The translations under genes were made by a program, and so were the position numbers. From Oscillibacter valericigenes Sjm18-20 (GTDB lineage Bacteria > Bacillota > Clostridia > Oscillospirales > Oscillospiraceae): a stretch of DNA of 64,000 nucleotides. Within the stretch, counting starts at the first letter, position 1. Every line of letters starts with the position of its first letter. The notes under the pieces are model-generated. The model saw nothing but the letters and a program-made list of their open reading frames with translations. It did not search any database and had not been told where the DNA came from. Positions 18,390-27,603 of this stretch are shown in pieces. Where the stretch lies: NCBI GenBank assembly GCA_000283575.1, contig AP012044.1:3286001-3350000 (forward strand), given 5' to 3'.

Positions 18390-18690
18390 GCGATCCCTCC
18401 TGTAGAAAATGCAGGCTGGGAATTGCCCGGGTGGGTATCCGAACTTTGCTACTCGTGCTCTTCACTTGCGTGACGCAACATACTGCTGTTCTCTTGGGCA
18501 ATTCGTCCACGTTGAACAAACGGGGTGAAAATCCACCAAGGTGCAACCGGACTTCACCTGCTGTTCCCATCTTAGCAGATTGCTGAGATCTCCGCACGAT
18601 CTTTATTTTCATTCCCAGCTGTGATGGCTTTTCATGAGGCGTTGAAAAGTGAATATTGAAACGGAAACGAGCCATATACATCATCTTTCA
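18390..18690 (-). ncRNA. Structured IS110 leader, candidate bridge RNA region
   Basis: About 300 non-coding bases lie ahead of the truncated IS110 transposase. Pairings seen: a long-range stem GAATTGCCC (18420-18428) with GGGCAATTC (18496-18504) enclosing a hairpin TTGCG/CGCAA (18466-18478); GGTGAA (18524-18529) with TTCACC (18553-18558) enclosing CACC/GGTG (18534-18543); and AGCAGATTGCT near 18575. IS110 elements are known to encode a bridge RNA with two internal loops in such a leader (established for IS621 and relatives). The pairing of this RNA with target and donor is inference only. Confidence 0.45.
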
Positions 18691-18714
18691 GATATCTAAA
18701 GTGAGGTAATGTAT

Positions 18715-18900
18715 ATGGATAAACTAATAAATAGCAATGCTTCCCCAAAACGTGCATATTGCCTTTACGGCGTTTCCACGCTTGGGCAGGTGGAAAAGGA
18801 CGATATCCCCATGCAAAAGCAGTGCTGCCGCAAATTTGCGGAAACGCAGGGTTGGACGGGAAGCATACACGGTGTGGGACGGGGGAAAAGATGGAGATAA
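18715..18900 (+). pseudogene. Serine recombinase (resolvase) N-terminal fragment
   Basis: About 45 residues resemble the start of large serine recombinases: AYCLYGVSTLGQVEKDDIPMQKQ then CCRKFAETQGW. Homologues read YxRVSTLGQ; here the Arg codon before Val-Ser is missing, and that Arg is needed for catalysis. After ETQGW the sequence becomes unrelated and stops at 18900. GAGGT sits ahead of the ATG. It is a dead remnant lying between the IS110 leader and an IS3 copy. Confidence 0.7.
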
Positions 18901-18988
18901 CATCAAAATTTTACCTATCGTCATTATATACTCGCCTGTTTACGTCATTGCTTATATCATCTTTTCTGTTTGGAAACGGATGATTCTC

Positions 18989-19718
18989 ATGATGTACCGG
19001 AACACGATGCTCTTAACCTGTGCCATGGGCATCTGCTCCGTCCGGATTCGATAAAGTTTATCTTTCTTCAACGTAGCAAAAAAGCTCTCCATCCTGGCGT
19101 TGTCGTAGCAGTGTTCCGTACCGCTCATGCTTTGAACCGCGCCGTATTGCGCCAGCACCTTCCGAAATGAGGAGCTGGTAAATTGGCTGCCGCGGTCGCT
19201 GTGCAGGGTCATTCCATAGGTTCCCTGCGCCTGGCAGGCAGACCGAAACGCCCGGATACACAGCTCCTTCTTCATGTTGTCATCCATGGCAAGACCGACG
19301 ATCTCTCTGTTATAACAGTCCAGAACTGCTGCCAAATACAGCTTGCCGTCCTGACACTGGATCTGCGTGATATCTGTCAGCCACTTCCGGTTGGGGGCGT
19401 CTGCGGTAAAATCCCGGTGGATCAGGTTCTCCGCCTTCTGCGCAGGGGTGCCGAGGAGCGCGATGGCAGGCCTTCACGGTTCATGGCCCGCCGTACGCTG
19501 CTGCGGCTTACCGCGATACCGCGCTGCATAAGCGCCAGGAGAATTCGGCCAACGCCATAATTGTCATTGTCCGGATTTTCGTTATAAATCTCCTGCCACG
19601 GTTTTGGCTTGCCAGCCGACTGCAAAGAGCGGTAGTACCCGGATTCACTTACTTTCACAACCCGACACATGGTATGAATGCAGAACCGCTCACGGCGCAG
19701 CGTGATGTACTCATACAA
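18989..19718 (-). pseudogene. IS3 orfB (DDE integrase), frameshifted and truncated
   Basis: The frame from 19718 gives the HTH_21-like start (YITLRRERFCIHTMCRVVKVSESGYYRSLQ) and ends in a run of arginines at 19422. The integrase core continues in the -1 frame: KWLTDITQIQCQDGKLYLAAVLDCYNREIVGL with the first Asp, LHSDRGSQFTSSSFRKVL with the second, and RMESFFATLKKDKLYR with the Glu. The product is lost after FRYIM. The same internal shift is present in the second copy. Seven codons (LLLVKIR region) are also deleted after KPKPWQ. Confidence 0.8.
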
Positions 19719-19729
19719 CCGCTCCGGCT

Positions 19730-20029
19730 TTACCGTTTCCGGCCTTTGGCGAAAAAACCCAGCGCATCCTTGAGAATCTCATTGGCTTTCCGCAGCTCGG
19801 CGATTTCCTTTATTAGTCGACGTTCGTTCTCGGAAAGCGGCGCGTCGCGGCGAATGGCGCTGCCGACGAAGGCGTGATCTCCGAAGGCCTTTCGCTTTTG
19901 CCGCCACTCCGCCAGAGAGTAGTACGGAATGCCCAGTTGTGCCGCCGCCTGCTTCACGCCGATTTCATCGGACAGCTTGACCGCTTCTTCTTTGAATTCC
20001 TTGTCATATTTGCGCATTGCAAACACCAC
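19730..20029 (-). CDS. IS3-family transposase OrfA (helix-turn-helix)
   Basis: A 99-residue protein: KYDKEFKEEAVKLSDEIGVKQ followed by AAAQLGIPYYSLAEWRQKRK is the classic IS3 OrfA helix-turn-helix, and ENERRLIKEIAELRKANEIL is the leucine-zipper segment that mediates assembly with OrfB. It ends KDALGFFAKGRKR 12 bases before orfB begins. It looks intact, though its partner is not. Confidence 0.85.
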   Translation of the reverse strand: MVFAMRKYDKEFKEEAVKLSDEIGVKQAAAQLGIPYYSLAEWRQKRKAFGDHAFVGSAIRRDAPLSENERRLIKEIAELRKANEILKDALGFFAKGRKR

Positions 20030-20096
20030 CTTATTCTTTCTTTGATTCTATCACTTTTGGGGTGTTTGCCCTCTGCACTTCTATGATATCCCTCCA

Positions 20097-20149
20097 ATAT
20101 TCTTAGGCATATAAAATTCTTTGTACTCTTTCTTAAAATCAAAAGCCAT
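20097..20149 (-). pseudogene. GyrI-like effector-binding protein, first 18 codons only
   Basis: An ATG at 20149, preceded by TTAGGGGTTT, opens MAFDFKKEYKEFYMPKN, the typical first residues of stand-alone GyrI-like small-molecule-binding proteins in Firmicutes. The frame then enters the IS3 end near 20096 and stops. The rest of the gene is not found on the other side of the element. It would have been the third gene of a minus-strand set with the MerR regulator and the BtrH-like gene. Confidence 0.55.
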
Positions 20150-20199
20150 ACTAAAACCCCTAAGTTTTATTTATTATCATTGGGCTTAAATCAGGAATG

Positions 20200-21254
20200 T
20201 TATCTTCCCAAAAGAACAAACCCGTCCGTCATGATCTTCATTACTCCTGTGAACAGTCCCGGCAGTTCATTCGTCCCGTCGCTTTCCCCGGTCAGATAGT
20301 TCACGATGACATTCGTGATTTCGGAGATGATTACGGCCCCTTCTTTAAAACGGCCGGATGCCTCAAGCCACGCTTCATTTCCATATTCTCTTCCTATATC
20401 GTTGAGGACGCGACTCATTTTATCAAAGCCGCCGCCAAAGTTTACTTCGTCCGGCTCCTTGATTCTACGCAGCGCGTTTGGGATAGTCGGTACCGTACCA
20501 AAAAACGCAACCTTGTTGGCAAGTAGCTTATTGTAATTCTCTTTCGTTAGCTCGCATTTGAGCTTGGGAATCTCATTTATAAATTTCTGAAATCCCTTTT
20601 TCCCAACAAAACCAACCGGCGGATTCAGAAACATTTCACTTTTTTTGCCAGCGCTTCCTTTGCAATCCGGTATTTGTCCTTCGTGGCGTTCATCCTGATT
20701 GTGCAGACGGTATTCGGCTTCGATAGGTCCGGATAGCTGCAGTCCCATGCGTGACGCAGTTCATCGTAGGGCAGTGTCTGCATCTCTTCCCGCCCACAGT
20801 CAAGCAGGTAAATACACTGCGCATCATCGTCGTAGCCTACCATCAAAACGTAGTGAAAGGGAATATGCTCTCCATGATACAGTTTAGAAAGATATGGCAG
20901 ATAGTACATATCCAGAGCACCCAAAACGGGCGGATACCCGGTATCAATTTCAGCCTTGGCTTTCTTGATTGCCTGTTCAAATGTTTTATACGTGTAATGC
21001 TTGTATTTGAATCCTACAATGGGCGCAAGGAATTCGTACATCTGTTTCGTACGGCCGTCCCCAAGTGCAATCATACGTTTTAATTCAGCTTTTGGTGTTT
21101 TCATATAGCAGAACGAGCCAAATCCGGAGAGCACAAAAAAGAAGCTTGAAGGGAGAGTTTGCCCAGTACGTTGAATATATAAATCTTCTATGCCGTTCCA
21201 CATACACGCGTAATTGTCTAAATGGTGCTTTAACGCGATTATCTTCTCTGGCAT
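20200..21254 (-). pseudogene. BtrH-like (BtrH_N/DUF4872) protein split by an A-tract frameshift
   Basis: Two overlapping frames make one protein of about 350 residues. The first part shows the cysteine-peptidase-like fold of butirosin protein BtrH: a nucleophile Cys in DNYACMWNGIEDL, the His in IPFHYVLMVGYDDD and the Asp in IYLLDCGREE. BtrH-type proteins move acyl groups from a carrier protein. After residue about 204 the frame slips at GCAAAAAAAGTGAAATG (A7 at 20640-20646); with one more A the second part, FLNPPVGFVGKKGFQKF onward (DUF4872), joins cleanly. The start is the ATG at 21254 (MPEKIIALKHH), preceded by AGGAGG. It could be a pseudogene, a slippage-expressed or phase-variable gene, or a sequence error. 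Confidence 0.7.
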
Positions 21255-21327
21255 AAATAGAAGCCTCCTGTTTCCTAACAATCTAACAGCAGGAGCATAT
21301 ACCCTCGCATCGTGCGAGAGTCAAGAA

Positions 21328-22143
21328 CTATTTTTTGATAGGGTAGCAGATTTCGGTGATGATATAGTTTTCTGGGTTTCGTTCGTTATCCGGCGAGATA
21401 TAGTAGACGTTGAACGCCTTTCCCGAAAACCTGTAACCATTTTCAATAATCCAATGATAAATGTGCCTGCTGATTTCGCCTATCCGGCTGTATATGCCCT
21501 GAAACGCCACAACAGCCGCTTCGGTTTCAGGCATCTCCAAAAATCTCAGTCCTTCAATGTCCTGCCCAGCCTGCTCGATGACCCTGAAAACCTCGGTATC
21601 GATGCATTTTCTCTCAAAATCCACGCTATGCATTATCGCCATGCAATATGGTGCGTCCGCAAGCCTTATTCCATTTGTCTTGCACGCCCTGTCCAGACGT
21701 TCCCATAGCAGACCTTCTTCGCTGAATTCTCGGATAACGCCGCGCAAACCGACAACCCTGCGTGCGGGAAATCGCTTAACACTGACGGACAACATGTATT
21801 CGTTTTGCGTATCGAGTTCGCTAAGAGCCTGCCGCATCTGCGCGATCTGCTTTTCCGTTATGGAAAGGCTTTCTTCTTTTTCTCTTATTTTGCTTTCCAG
21901 AAAGGTTCTGATCCGATCATCCAACGTGCCATCCATCAAAATTTCGGATATTTCATCCAGACCAAATCCAAGGCTTTTTAACACCTGGATATGATTTGCC
22001 CGGACAATCTGCTTTTCGCCATAAAACCGGTAGTTGTTCATACGGTCTATCTGTTCCGGCTTGAGCAATCCTATTTTATCGTAGTTTCGGAGCATATGGA
22101 TACTAATTCCAGTCAAAACTGAGAATTCACCGATTTTCAGCAT
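21328..22143 (-). CDS. MerR-family regulator with GyrI-like effector domain
   Basis: 271 residues: a winged-helix MerR domain (LKIGEFSVLTGISIHMLRNYDKIGLLKP, then NNYRFYGEKQI, residues 1-70), a coiled-coil dimer helix (about 78-115, LESKIREKEESLSITEKQI) and a C-terminal GyrI-like ligand domain starting VKRFPARRVVGLRGV (BmrR-like). Such regulators sense drug-like compounds and activate nearby genes by untwisting a 19-base promoter spacer. It is probably cotranscribed with, or controls, the BtrH-like gene 73 bases downstream. A second, broken copy lies at 32556-33007. The start is only 52 bases from the left end of an IS91-like unit. Confidence 0.88.
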   Translation of the reverse strand: MLKIGEFSVLTGISIHMLRNYDKIGLLKPEQIDRMNNYRFYGEKQIVRANHIQVLKSLGFGLDEISEILMDGTLDDRIRTFLESKIREKEESLSITEKQIAQMRQALSELDTQNEYMLSVSVKRFPARRVVGLRGVIREFSEEGLLWERLDRACKTNGIRLADAPYCMAIMHSVDFERKCIDTEVFRVIEQAGQDIEGLRFLEMPETEAAVVAFQGIYSRIGEISRHIYHWIIENGYRFSGKAFNVYYISPDNERNPENYIITEICYPIKK

Positions 22144-22326
22144 AGTTCACCGTATTTTCCCTGTGTTATATAAAACAAGCTTATTCGCACATCATAAACA
22201 TTGCACGAAACCGCTGGCGCGGTGGTATCTAAACCCGGAATTTTCCTTCTATTGAACCTGCTGCAGTTGCGGCAGGTTTTCTCTTTATCCCGTAAAATGG
22301 AAGCATCACTTTTAAGGAGATATTCC

Positions 22327-23142
22327 ATGACAAATGAAGAAGTCTTTTCTCAAGCCTACGATGAGGTGCGGCTGCGAGGCCTGTCGCCCAAAACAGTTGC
22401 GTCGTATCTGGGACGGCTCAAGCTGTTCCTAAAGTATTTCAACGATCGTCCCATTGAAGAAATGGGTGAAATCGAGATTCTCGAGTACCTGCTGTATCTA
22501 TTGGATTCCGGACACAGCGCGGGATCAGTCAATGTTTGCAACAGCGCGCTGCGCTTTGTTTTCGGAGCTGTTCTGGGAAAAAGCCTAAACTATCAGCTAA
22601 TCCATCGACGGCGCGAACACCGGGAGTTCCCGGCATTGATGAGCAAAAAAGAGCTTGCGCATTTCTTTTCCAGCATGGACAACCTCCGTGACAGAGCTAT
22701 GTTTGAAACCGCATACGGCGCGGGATTGCGCCTGTCCGAAATAACTTACCTCCGCGTTCAGGACATTGACAGCCAGCAGATGAGAATCTTCGTCCACCAC
22801 GGAAAAGGCGGCAAAGACAGATATACGCTGCTCTCACAGCGTAATTTAAAGGTGCTACGTGAGTATTGCAGGCCAAATCATCCGGAGGGGTATTTGTTTT
22901 ATCTCAGAAAGCAGCGGCAAAAAGTATTGACGCCGCGCTCGGTGGCAAATGCCTTTCGTAACTGCTGCAAAAATGCTGGCCTGCCGGATACTTACACGGT
23001 GCATACGCTGCGCCACTGCTTTGCGACGCACCTCTTGGAATCCGGTGCAGAAGTCTGCCAAATCAAAGAAATGCTTGGTCATACATTCATTCAGACGACT
23101 GCATTTTACCTTCACATCGGCAACATGAACAAGCAGATTTAA
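22327..23142 (+). CDS. Tyrosine recombinase of the IS91-like unit
   Basis: A 271-residue XerC/D-like recombinase. The SAM-like N-terminal domain begins NEEVFSQAYDEVRLRGLSPKT. Catalytic residues: Arg in YGAGLRLSEI, Lys of the beta hairpin in HGKGGKD, His-x-x-Arg in HTLRHCFATHLLESGAE, His in LGHTFIQTT and the nucleophile Tyr in AFYLHI. The frame is open further upstream, but the ATG at 22327 follows AAGGAGA and gives the same start as the other copies. It ends at a stop where copy 2 continues 23 more residues (HIGNMNKQI then stop), so this copy is slightly short but keeps all active residues. Confidence 0.88.
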   Translation: MTNEEVFSQAYDEVRLRGLSPKTVASYLGRLKLFLKYFNDRPIEEMGEIEILEYLLYLLDSGHSAGSVNVCNSALRFVFGAVLGKSLNYQLIHRRREHREFPALMSKKELAHFFSSMDNLRDRAMFETAYGAGLRLSEITYLRVQDIDSQQMRIFVHHGKGGKDRYTLLSQRNLKVLREYCRPNHPEGYLFYLRKQRQKVLTPRSVANAFRNCCKNAGLPDTYTVHTLRHCFATHLLESGAEVCQIKEMLGHTFIQTTAFYLHIGNMNKQI

Positions 23143-23197
23143 AGCCCGTTGGACTCACTGCCTAAAAAGCGGGGCCGCAAACCGAGGGTGTCATCAA

Positions 23198-24292
23198 ATG
23201 CCTGAGGTACAAGATATCTTTGAGGAATACGGTGAGGCATACCGCCAAAACCACCGGCTGCCTATGGCTCAACGCAAGGCAATGAACGCCATTCTCAATT
23301 GCCGCACGGCCAAACTTGGAGGCCACATGGATCACTGTCCGGAGTGTGGATACCAAAGACCATCCTACAACTCCTGCCGTAACCGGCACTGTCCGAAATG
23401 CCAGACACTCTCCAAAGAACGCTGGATTGACGCGCAAAAGGGAAACCTGCTCCATGTGGGCTACTTTCATGTGGTATTCACCGTACCGCAGGAGCTGAAT
23501 CCATGGATTTACCGGAACCAGCAGGGCGGTTACAATCTGCTTTTCCGCTGTGTAGCTGAGACGATACAGGAGTTGTCTGCTGACAAAAAATATCTTGGCG
23601 CCGCCACCGGCCACACCGCTGTGCTCCATACCTGGGGGCAGAATCTCAGTTTTCATCCTCACATTCACTGTATTGTTCCGGGCGGTGGCCTCACCAAGCT
23701 GGGCAAATGGCTTCCGTCCAGGAAAAAGTTCTTCTTGCCGGTGAAGGTCCTGTCCAGGAAATTTCGAGGCAAGTTTTTGGTGCTGCTTAAGCAGCAGTTT
23801 CCCAACATAGAACCATCTCTGCTGAATGAGTGTTATCATAAAGAATGGGTGGTCTACTGCAAGCCGCCTTTCAAAGATGCAGCCTGCGTGGTGGAGTATC
23901 TGGGGCGCTACACCCACAGGGTGGCAATCGCCAACAACCGTATTTTAAGTACAGAGAACGGGCAGGTCTCTTTCAAATGGCGAGACTACCGGGACGGCAG
24001 CCGCTGGAAAGAGATGACGTTGGGAGCGGAAGAATTTATTCGGCGCTTCCTGATGCACGTCCTGCCAACCGGGTTCATGAAAATTCGGCACTATGGTTTT
24101 CTGTCCAGTCGCGGCAAGCAGAAGAAGCTGCACACCTGCAAGGTACAGACGGGCACATCACTGAAAAAAAGAGAAAAGCTCTCCACGGAGGCCCTCATCC
24201 AAAAGATCCTCGGCAGAAAGCCCTCTCAATGCCCAAACTGTGGCTTTTGCGGTCTGCTTCGAACCGGACTCGCACCACCCACAGCCTGCTAA
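23198..24292 (+). CDS. IS91-family HUH transposase
   Basis: 364 residues. The N-terminal zinc-binding domain has CxxC sets in DHCPECGYQRP and CRNRHCPKCQ (about residues 43-70). The Y2/HUH core shows HPHIHCIVPGGGL (the HUH pair, near residue 150) and the tyrosine helix VVEYLGRYTHRVAI (near 230). The C-terminus has a second CxxC pair (CPNCGFCG). It nicks and rejoins single strands for rolling-circle transposition. It starts 55 bases after the recombinase stop, and in copy 2 the two genes overlap. This is the only one of three copies that is uninterrupted. Confidence 0.88.
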   Translation: MPEVQDIFEEYGEAYRQNHRLPMAQRKAMNAILNCRTAKLGGHMDHCPECGYQRPSYNSCRNRHCPKCQTLSKERWIDAQKGNLLHVGYFHVVFTVPQELNPWIYRNQQGGYNLLFRCVAETIQELSADKKYLGAATGHTAVLHTWGQNLSFHPHIHCIVPGGGLTKLGKWLPSRKKFFLPVKVLSRKFRGKFLVLLKQQFPNIEPSLLNECYHKEWVVYCKPPFKDAACVVEYLGRYTHRVAIANNRILSTENGQVSFKWRDYRDGSRWKEMTLGAEEFIRRFLMHVLPTGFMKIRHYGFLSSRGKQKKLHTCKVQTGTSLKKREKLSTEALIQKILGRKPSQCPNCGFCGLLRTGLAPPTAC

Positions 24293-24562
24293 ATTACAAA
24301 GCCTTTTTAAGTCTGCTCCAAGGGCAGGCTGGCTTTGCTGCACCCATTCTACCATAGAAAGAAAAGAATTGATATGACTTTTTCCGGAAACTGTGCTTTT
24401 CAGGTATCTGCGCAGCTGTAATTTCAAGAAATAAAAGCGAATGCTTTTCCCATAGCTGCCAGCAAACCGCCCGCGGTTTCGTGCTATGGAATTATCCAAA
24501 CAAGGGCGACGCAGTTTCTGCTGTGTCGTTCTTTTTTTCGCCCATGCTCAGATAATTCTCTA

Positions 24563-24942
24563 CTCATAACGAGCAACTCAAATTTAATGCCGAGCTACCA
24601 GATATGCTCATTATGAGATTCATAGTAATAAAATAGAATAAAGAGCATTATTGAACTGAGAATAATAAAGCAAAAATAAGCAGCTACTTAACCGTATAAA
24701 AATTCCTCGACTTGGAAAGGCCTTAAGTCCAGCAGGCTCCGCCTATAAACAAACTGCGAAATTCAAATTCTTTCAAATTAATTGGGATTTATGCAAAAAC
24801 TATGAACTATAACCGTAAGTTCTTGCCATATCTAGTTTTTTATTGCATTCTTCTGATCTTAACTTGTTGGGCCTTATCAAGTAATACACGGCTGTGTTAC
24901 TACTATGATTGCCTAAAAAAAACAAAGAAGTTTTTATCTTAC
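24563..24942. other. AT-rich gap between two IS91-like units
   Basis: About 380 bases of AT-rich DNA between the end of IS91-like copy 1 and the small membrane protein gene. I see no convincing gene, RNA or terminator; the short minus-strand frame through it has no ribosome site. Confidence 0.5.
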
Positions 24943-25164
24943 TTAATCCTTTTTTGTATAGAAAATAACTAGTGAAAAAATGATTACAGAAACCGTGAGA
25001 ATCAATGCAATAGTACAAGGTGATTCACCAGCATAGTCCCACGCATTTGTAAGCCACTCTCCGTGTATCTTTTCTAAAGACTGAATGACCTTAAACATAT
25101 ATATTTCCAAAGACAAAAATAACCCGCCTAAGATTATCCCAATTGCACCAGTAGATTTTTTCAT
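24943..25164 (-). CDS. Small membrane protein with two helices
   Basis: 73 residues. Two hydrophobic segments (about 6-28, GAIGIILGGLFLSLEIYMF, and about 50-69, TIALILTVSVIIFSLVIFY) flank an outside loop with an acidic Trp-rich stretch (HGEWLTNAWDYAGES). The C-terminus is a short basic tail. AAAAGGGGA stands ahead of the ATG. No family recognised. It is the only gene trapped between the two IS91-like units and is much more AT-rich than the chromosome-like genes, suggesting transfer. Confidence 0.6.
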   Translation of the reverse strand: MKKSTGAIGIILGGLFLSLEIYMFKVIQSLEKIHGEWLTNAWDYAGESPCTIALILTVSVIIFSLVIFYTKKD

Positions 25165-25360
25165 AATAATCCCCTTTTTAATGCCAATTTATCTTTAAGA
25201 TAAAAAAGCCTTACATTTTTCGAACAGTAAACATTGCACTAAACCGCTGGCGCGGTGGTATCTAAACCCGGAATTTTTCTTCTATCGAACCTGCTGCAGT
25301 TGCGGCAGGTTTTCTCTTTGCCCTTTACAATGGAAACATCACTTTTAAGGAGATGATTCC

Positions 25361-26248
25361 ATGACAAACGAAGAAGTCTTTTCTCGAGCCTACGATGAGG
25401 TGCGGCTGCGAGGTTTATCACCCGAAACAGTTGAGTCATATCTGGGACGGCTCAAGCTGTTCCTAAAGTATTTCAATGACCAACCCATTGAAGAAATGAA
25501 TGAAATCGAGATTCGCGAGTACCTGCTGTATCTATTGGATTCCGGACACAGCGCGGGATCAGTCAATGTTTACAATAGCGCACTGCGTTTCATTTTCGGT
25601 GCAGTCATGGGGCAAAACCTAAACTATCAGCTAATCCATCGACGGCGCGAACACCGGGAGTTCCCAGCATTGATGAGCAAAAAAGAGCTTGCGCATTTCT
25701 TTTCCAGCATGGACAACCTCCGTGACAGAGCTATGTTTGAAACCGCATACGGCGCGGGATTGCGCCTGTCCGAAATAACTTACCTCCGCGTTCAGGACAT
25801 TGATAGCCAGCAGATGAGAATCTTCGTCCACCACGGAAAAGGCAGCAAAGACAGATATACACTGCTCTCACATCGCAATGTGGAGGTGCTGCGGGACTAT
25901 TGGAGAGAATACCGCCCAAATCATCCGGAGGGTTATTTGTTTTATCCCAGAAAGCAGCGGCAAAAAGTATTGATGACGCGCTCGGTGGCAAATGCCTTTC
26001 GCAACTGCTGCAAAAAAGCCGGCCTGCCGGATACTTACACAGTTCATACGCTGCGCCACTGCTTTGCAACGCATCTTCTGGAATCCGGTGCAGAAGTCTG
26101 CCAAATCAAAGAAATGCTTGGTCATACGTTCATTCAGACAACAGCATTTTATCTTCATATCGGCAACATGAACAAGCAGATTCAAAGCCCGTTGGACACG
26201 CTGCCTAAAAAACGGGGCCGCAAACCGAGGGTGTCATCAAATGCCTGA
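25361..26248 (+). CDS. Tyrosine recombinase of the IS91-like unit, copy 2
   Basis: 295 residues, the full-length form of this recombinase: same catalytic set as copy 1 (Arg in GLRLSEI, HTLRHCFATHLLESG, LGHTFIQTTAFYLHI) plus a basic tail (LDTLPKKRGRKPRVSSNA). Its stop overlaps the transposase start by eight bases, pointing to coupled translation. AAGGAGATGATTCC precedes the ATG. Confidence 0.88.
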   Translation: MTNEEVFSRAYDEVRLRGLSPETVESYLGRLKLFLKYFNDQPIEEMNEIEIREYLLYLLDSGHSAGSVNVYNSALRFIFGAVMGQNLNYQLIHRRREHREFPALMSKKELAHFFSSMDNLRDRAMFETAYGAGLRLSEITYLRVQDIDSQQMRIFVHHGKGSKDRYTLLSHRNVEVLRDYWREYRPNHPEGYLFYPRKQRQKVLMTRSVANAFRNCCKKAGLPDTYTVHTLRHCFATHLLESGAEVCQIKEMLGHTFIQTTAFYLHIGNMNKQIQSPLDTLPKKRGRKPRVSSNA

Positions 26249-27334
26249 GGTACAAGATATCTTTGAGGAACACGGTGAAGCATACTGCCAAAACCACCGG
26301 CTGTCCATGGCTCAACATAAAGCGATGAACGCCATTCTCAATTGCCGCACGGCCAAACTTGGAGGCCACATGGATCACTGCCCGGAGTGTGGATACCAAA
26401 GGCCATCCTACAACTCGTGCCGTAACCGGCACTGTCCGAAATGCCAGACACTCTCCAAAGAACGCTGGATTGACGCGCAAAAGGGAAACCTGCTCAACGT
26501 GGGCTATTTCCATGTGGTATTCACCGTACCGCAGGAACTGAATTTATGGATTTACCGGAACCAGCAGGACTGTTATAATCTGCTTTTTCGCTGTGTAGCT
26601 GAGACGATACAGGAGTTGTCTGCTGACAAAAAATATCTTGGCGCCGCCACCGGCCACACCGCTGTGCTCCATACGTGGGGTCAAAACCTCTGCTTCCACC
26701 CACATATACACTGCATTGTTCCGGGCGGTGGCCTCACCAAGCTGGGCAAATGGCTTCCGTCCAGGAAAAAGTTCTTCCTGCCGGTGAAGGTCCTGTCCAG
26801 GAAATTTCGAGGCAAATTTTTGGCGCTGCTTAAGCAGCAGTTTCCTAACATAGACCCGTCACTGCTCAGCGAGTGCTATTCCAAAGAATGGGTGGTCTAC
26901 TGCAAGCCGCCTTTCAAAGATGCAGCCTGCGTGGTGGAGTATCTTGGACGCTACACCCACAGGGTGGCGATCGCCAATAACCGTATTCTAAGTACAGAGA
27001 ACAGGCAGGTCTCTTTCAAATGGCGAGACTACCGGAACGGCAGCCGCTGGAAAGAGATGACGTTGGGAGCGGAAGAATTTATTCGGCGCTTCCTGATGCA
27101 CGTCCTGCCAACCGGGTTCATGAAATTCGGCACTATGGTTTTCTGTCCAGCCGTGGCAAGCAGAAGAAACTGCACATCTGCAAGGTACAGACGGGCACAT
27201 CACTGAAAAAAAGAGAAAAGCTCTCCACGGAGGCCCTCATCCAAAAGATCCTCGGCAGAAAGCCCTCTCAATGCCCAAACTGTGGCTTTTGCGGTCTGCT
27301 TCGAACCGGACTCGCACCACCCACAGCCTGCTAA
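26241..27334 (+). pseudogene. IS91-family HUH transposase, frameshifted
   Basis: Matches the copy 1 transposase through the zinc domain, the HUH motif (HPHIHCIVPGGGL) and the Tyr helix. At 27120 the four A of TTCATGAAAATTCGG in copy 1 are three here, shifting the frame so that HYGFLSSRGKQKKLH onward is read only in another frame (27130-27334). The C-terminal CxxC pair is therefore lost from the main product. Confidence 0.85.
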
Positions 27335-27603
27335 ATTACAAAGCCTTTTTAAGTCTGCTCCAAGGGCAGGCTGGCTTTGCTGCACCCATTTTACCATAGA
27401 AAGAAAAGAATTGATATGACTTTTTCCGGAAACTGTGCTTTTCAGGTATCTGCGCAGCTGTAATTTCAAGAAATAAAAGCGATGCTTTTCCCATAGCTGC
27501 CAGCAAACCGCCCGCGGTTTCGTGCTATGGAATTATCCAAACAAGGGCGACGCAGTTTCTGCTGTGTCGTTCTTTTTTGCACCCATGCTCGGATAATTCG
27601 CTA

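Larger units (their letters stand above)
18989..20096 (-). mobile_element. IS3-family element, copy 1, right end missing
   Basis: This shares about 95% of its bases with the copy at 34951-36216. Identity begins at 18989, so the last 40 codons of orfB and the right terminal repeat are missing, and ends at CCCTCCA near 20096. It has also lost about seven codons inside orfB. On its left-end side it interrupts a GyrI-like gene after 18 codons. Confidence 0.8.
22195..24562 (+). mobile_element. IS91-like rolling-circle unit with tyrosine recombinase, copy 1
   Basis: Bounds come from comparison with copy 2 (25228-27603). Shared sequence begins TAAACATTGCAC and a palindromic CCGCTGGCGCGG, and ends near CCCATGCTC(A/G)GATAATTC. 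Near the left end is a hairpin ACCTGCTGCAGTTGCGGCAGGT with a T run. Near the right end lies AACCGCCCGCGGTT. No terminal inverted repeats or target duplication are seen, as expected for rolling-circle elements. It carries a recombinase and an HUH transposase, both intact in this copy. Confidence 0.75.
25228..27603 (+). mobile_element. IS91-like rolling-circle unit, copy 2
   Basis: Same orientation and about 92-95% identical to copy 1. The left end is TAAACATTGCAC at 25228. The right end near GATAATTC (27592-27599) is embedded in the last codons of the minus-strand M56 gene, so insertion replaced that gene's 3' end. The transposase frame is broken (below). Confidence 0.75.

Noticed and set aside
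18343-18684. 113-codon minus-strand frame in the IS110 leader
   Set aside because: It overlaps the transposase start, has no ribosome site, and the region folds as RNA; IS110 leaders are normally non-coding.
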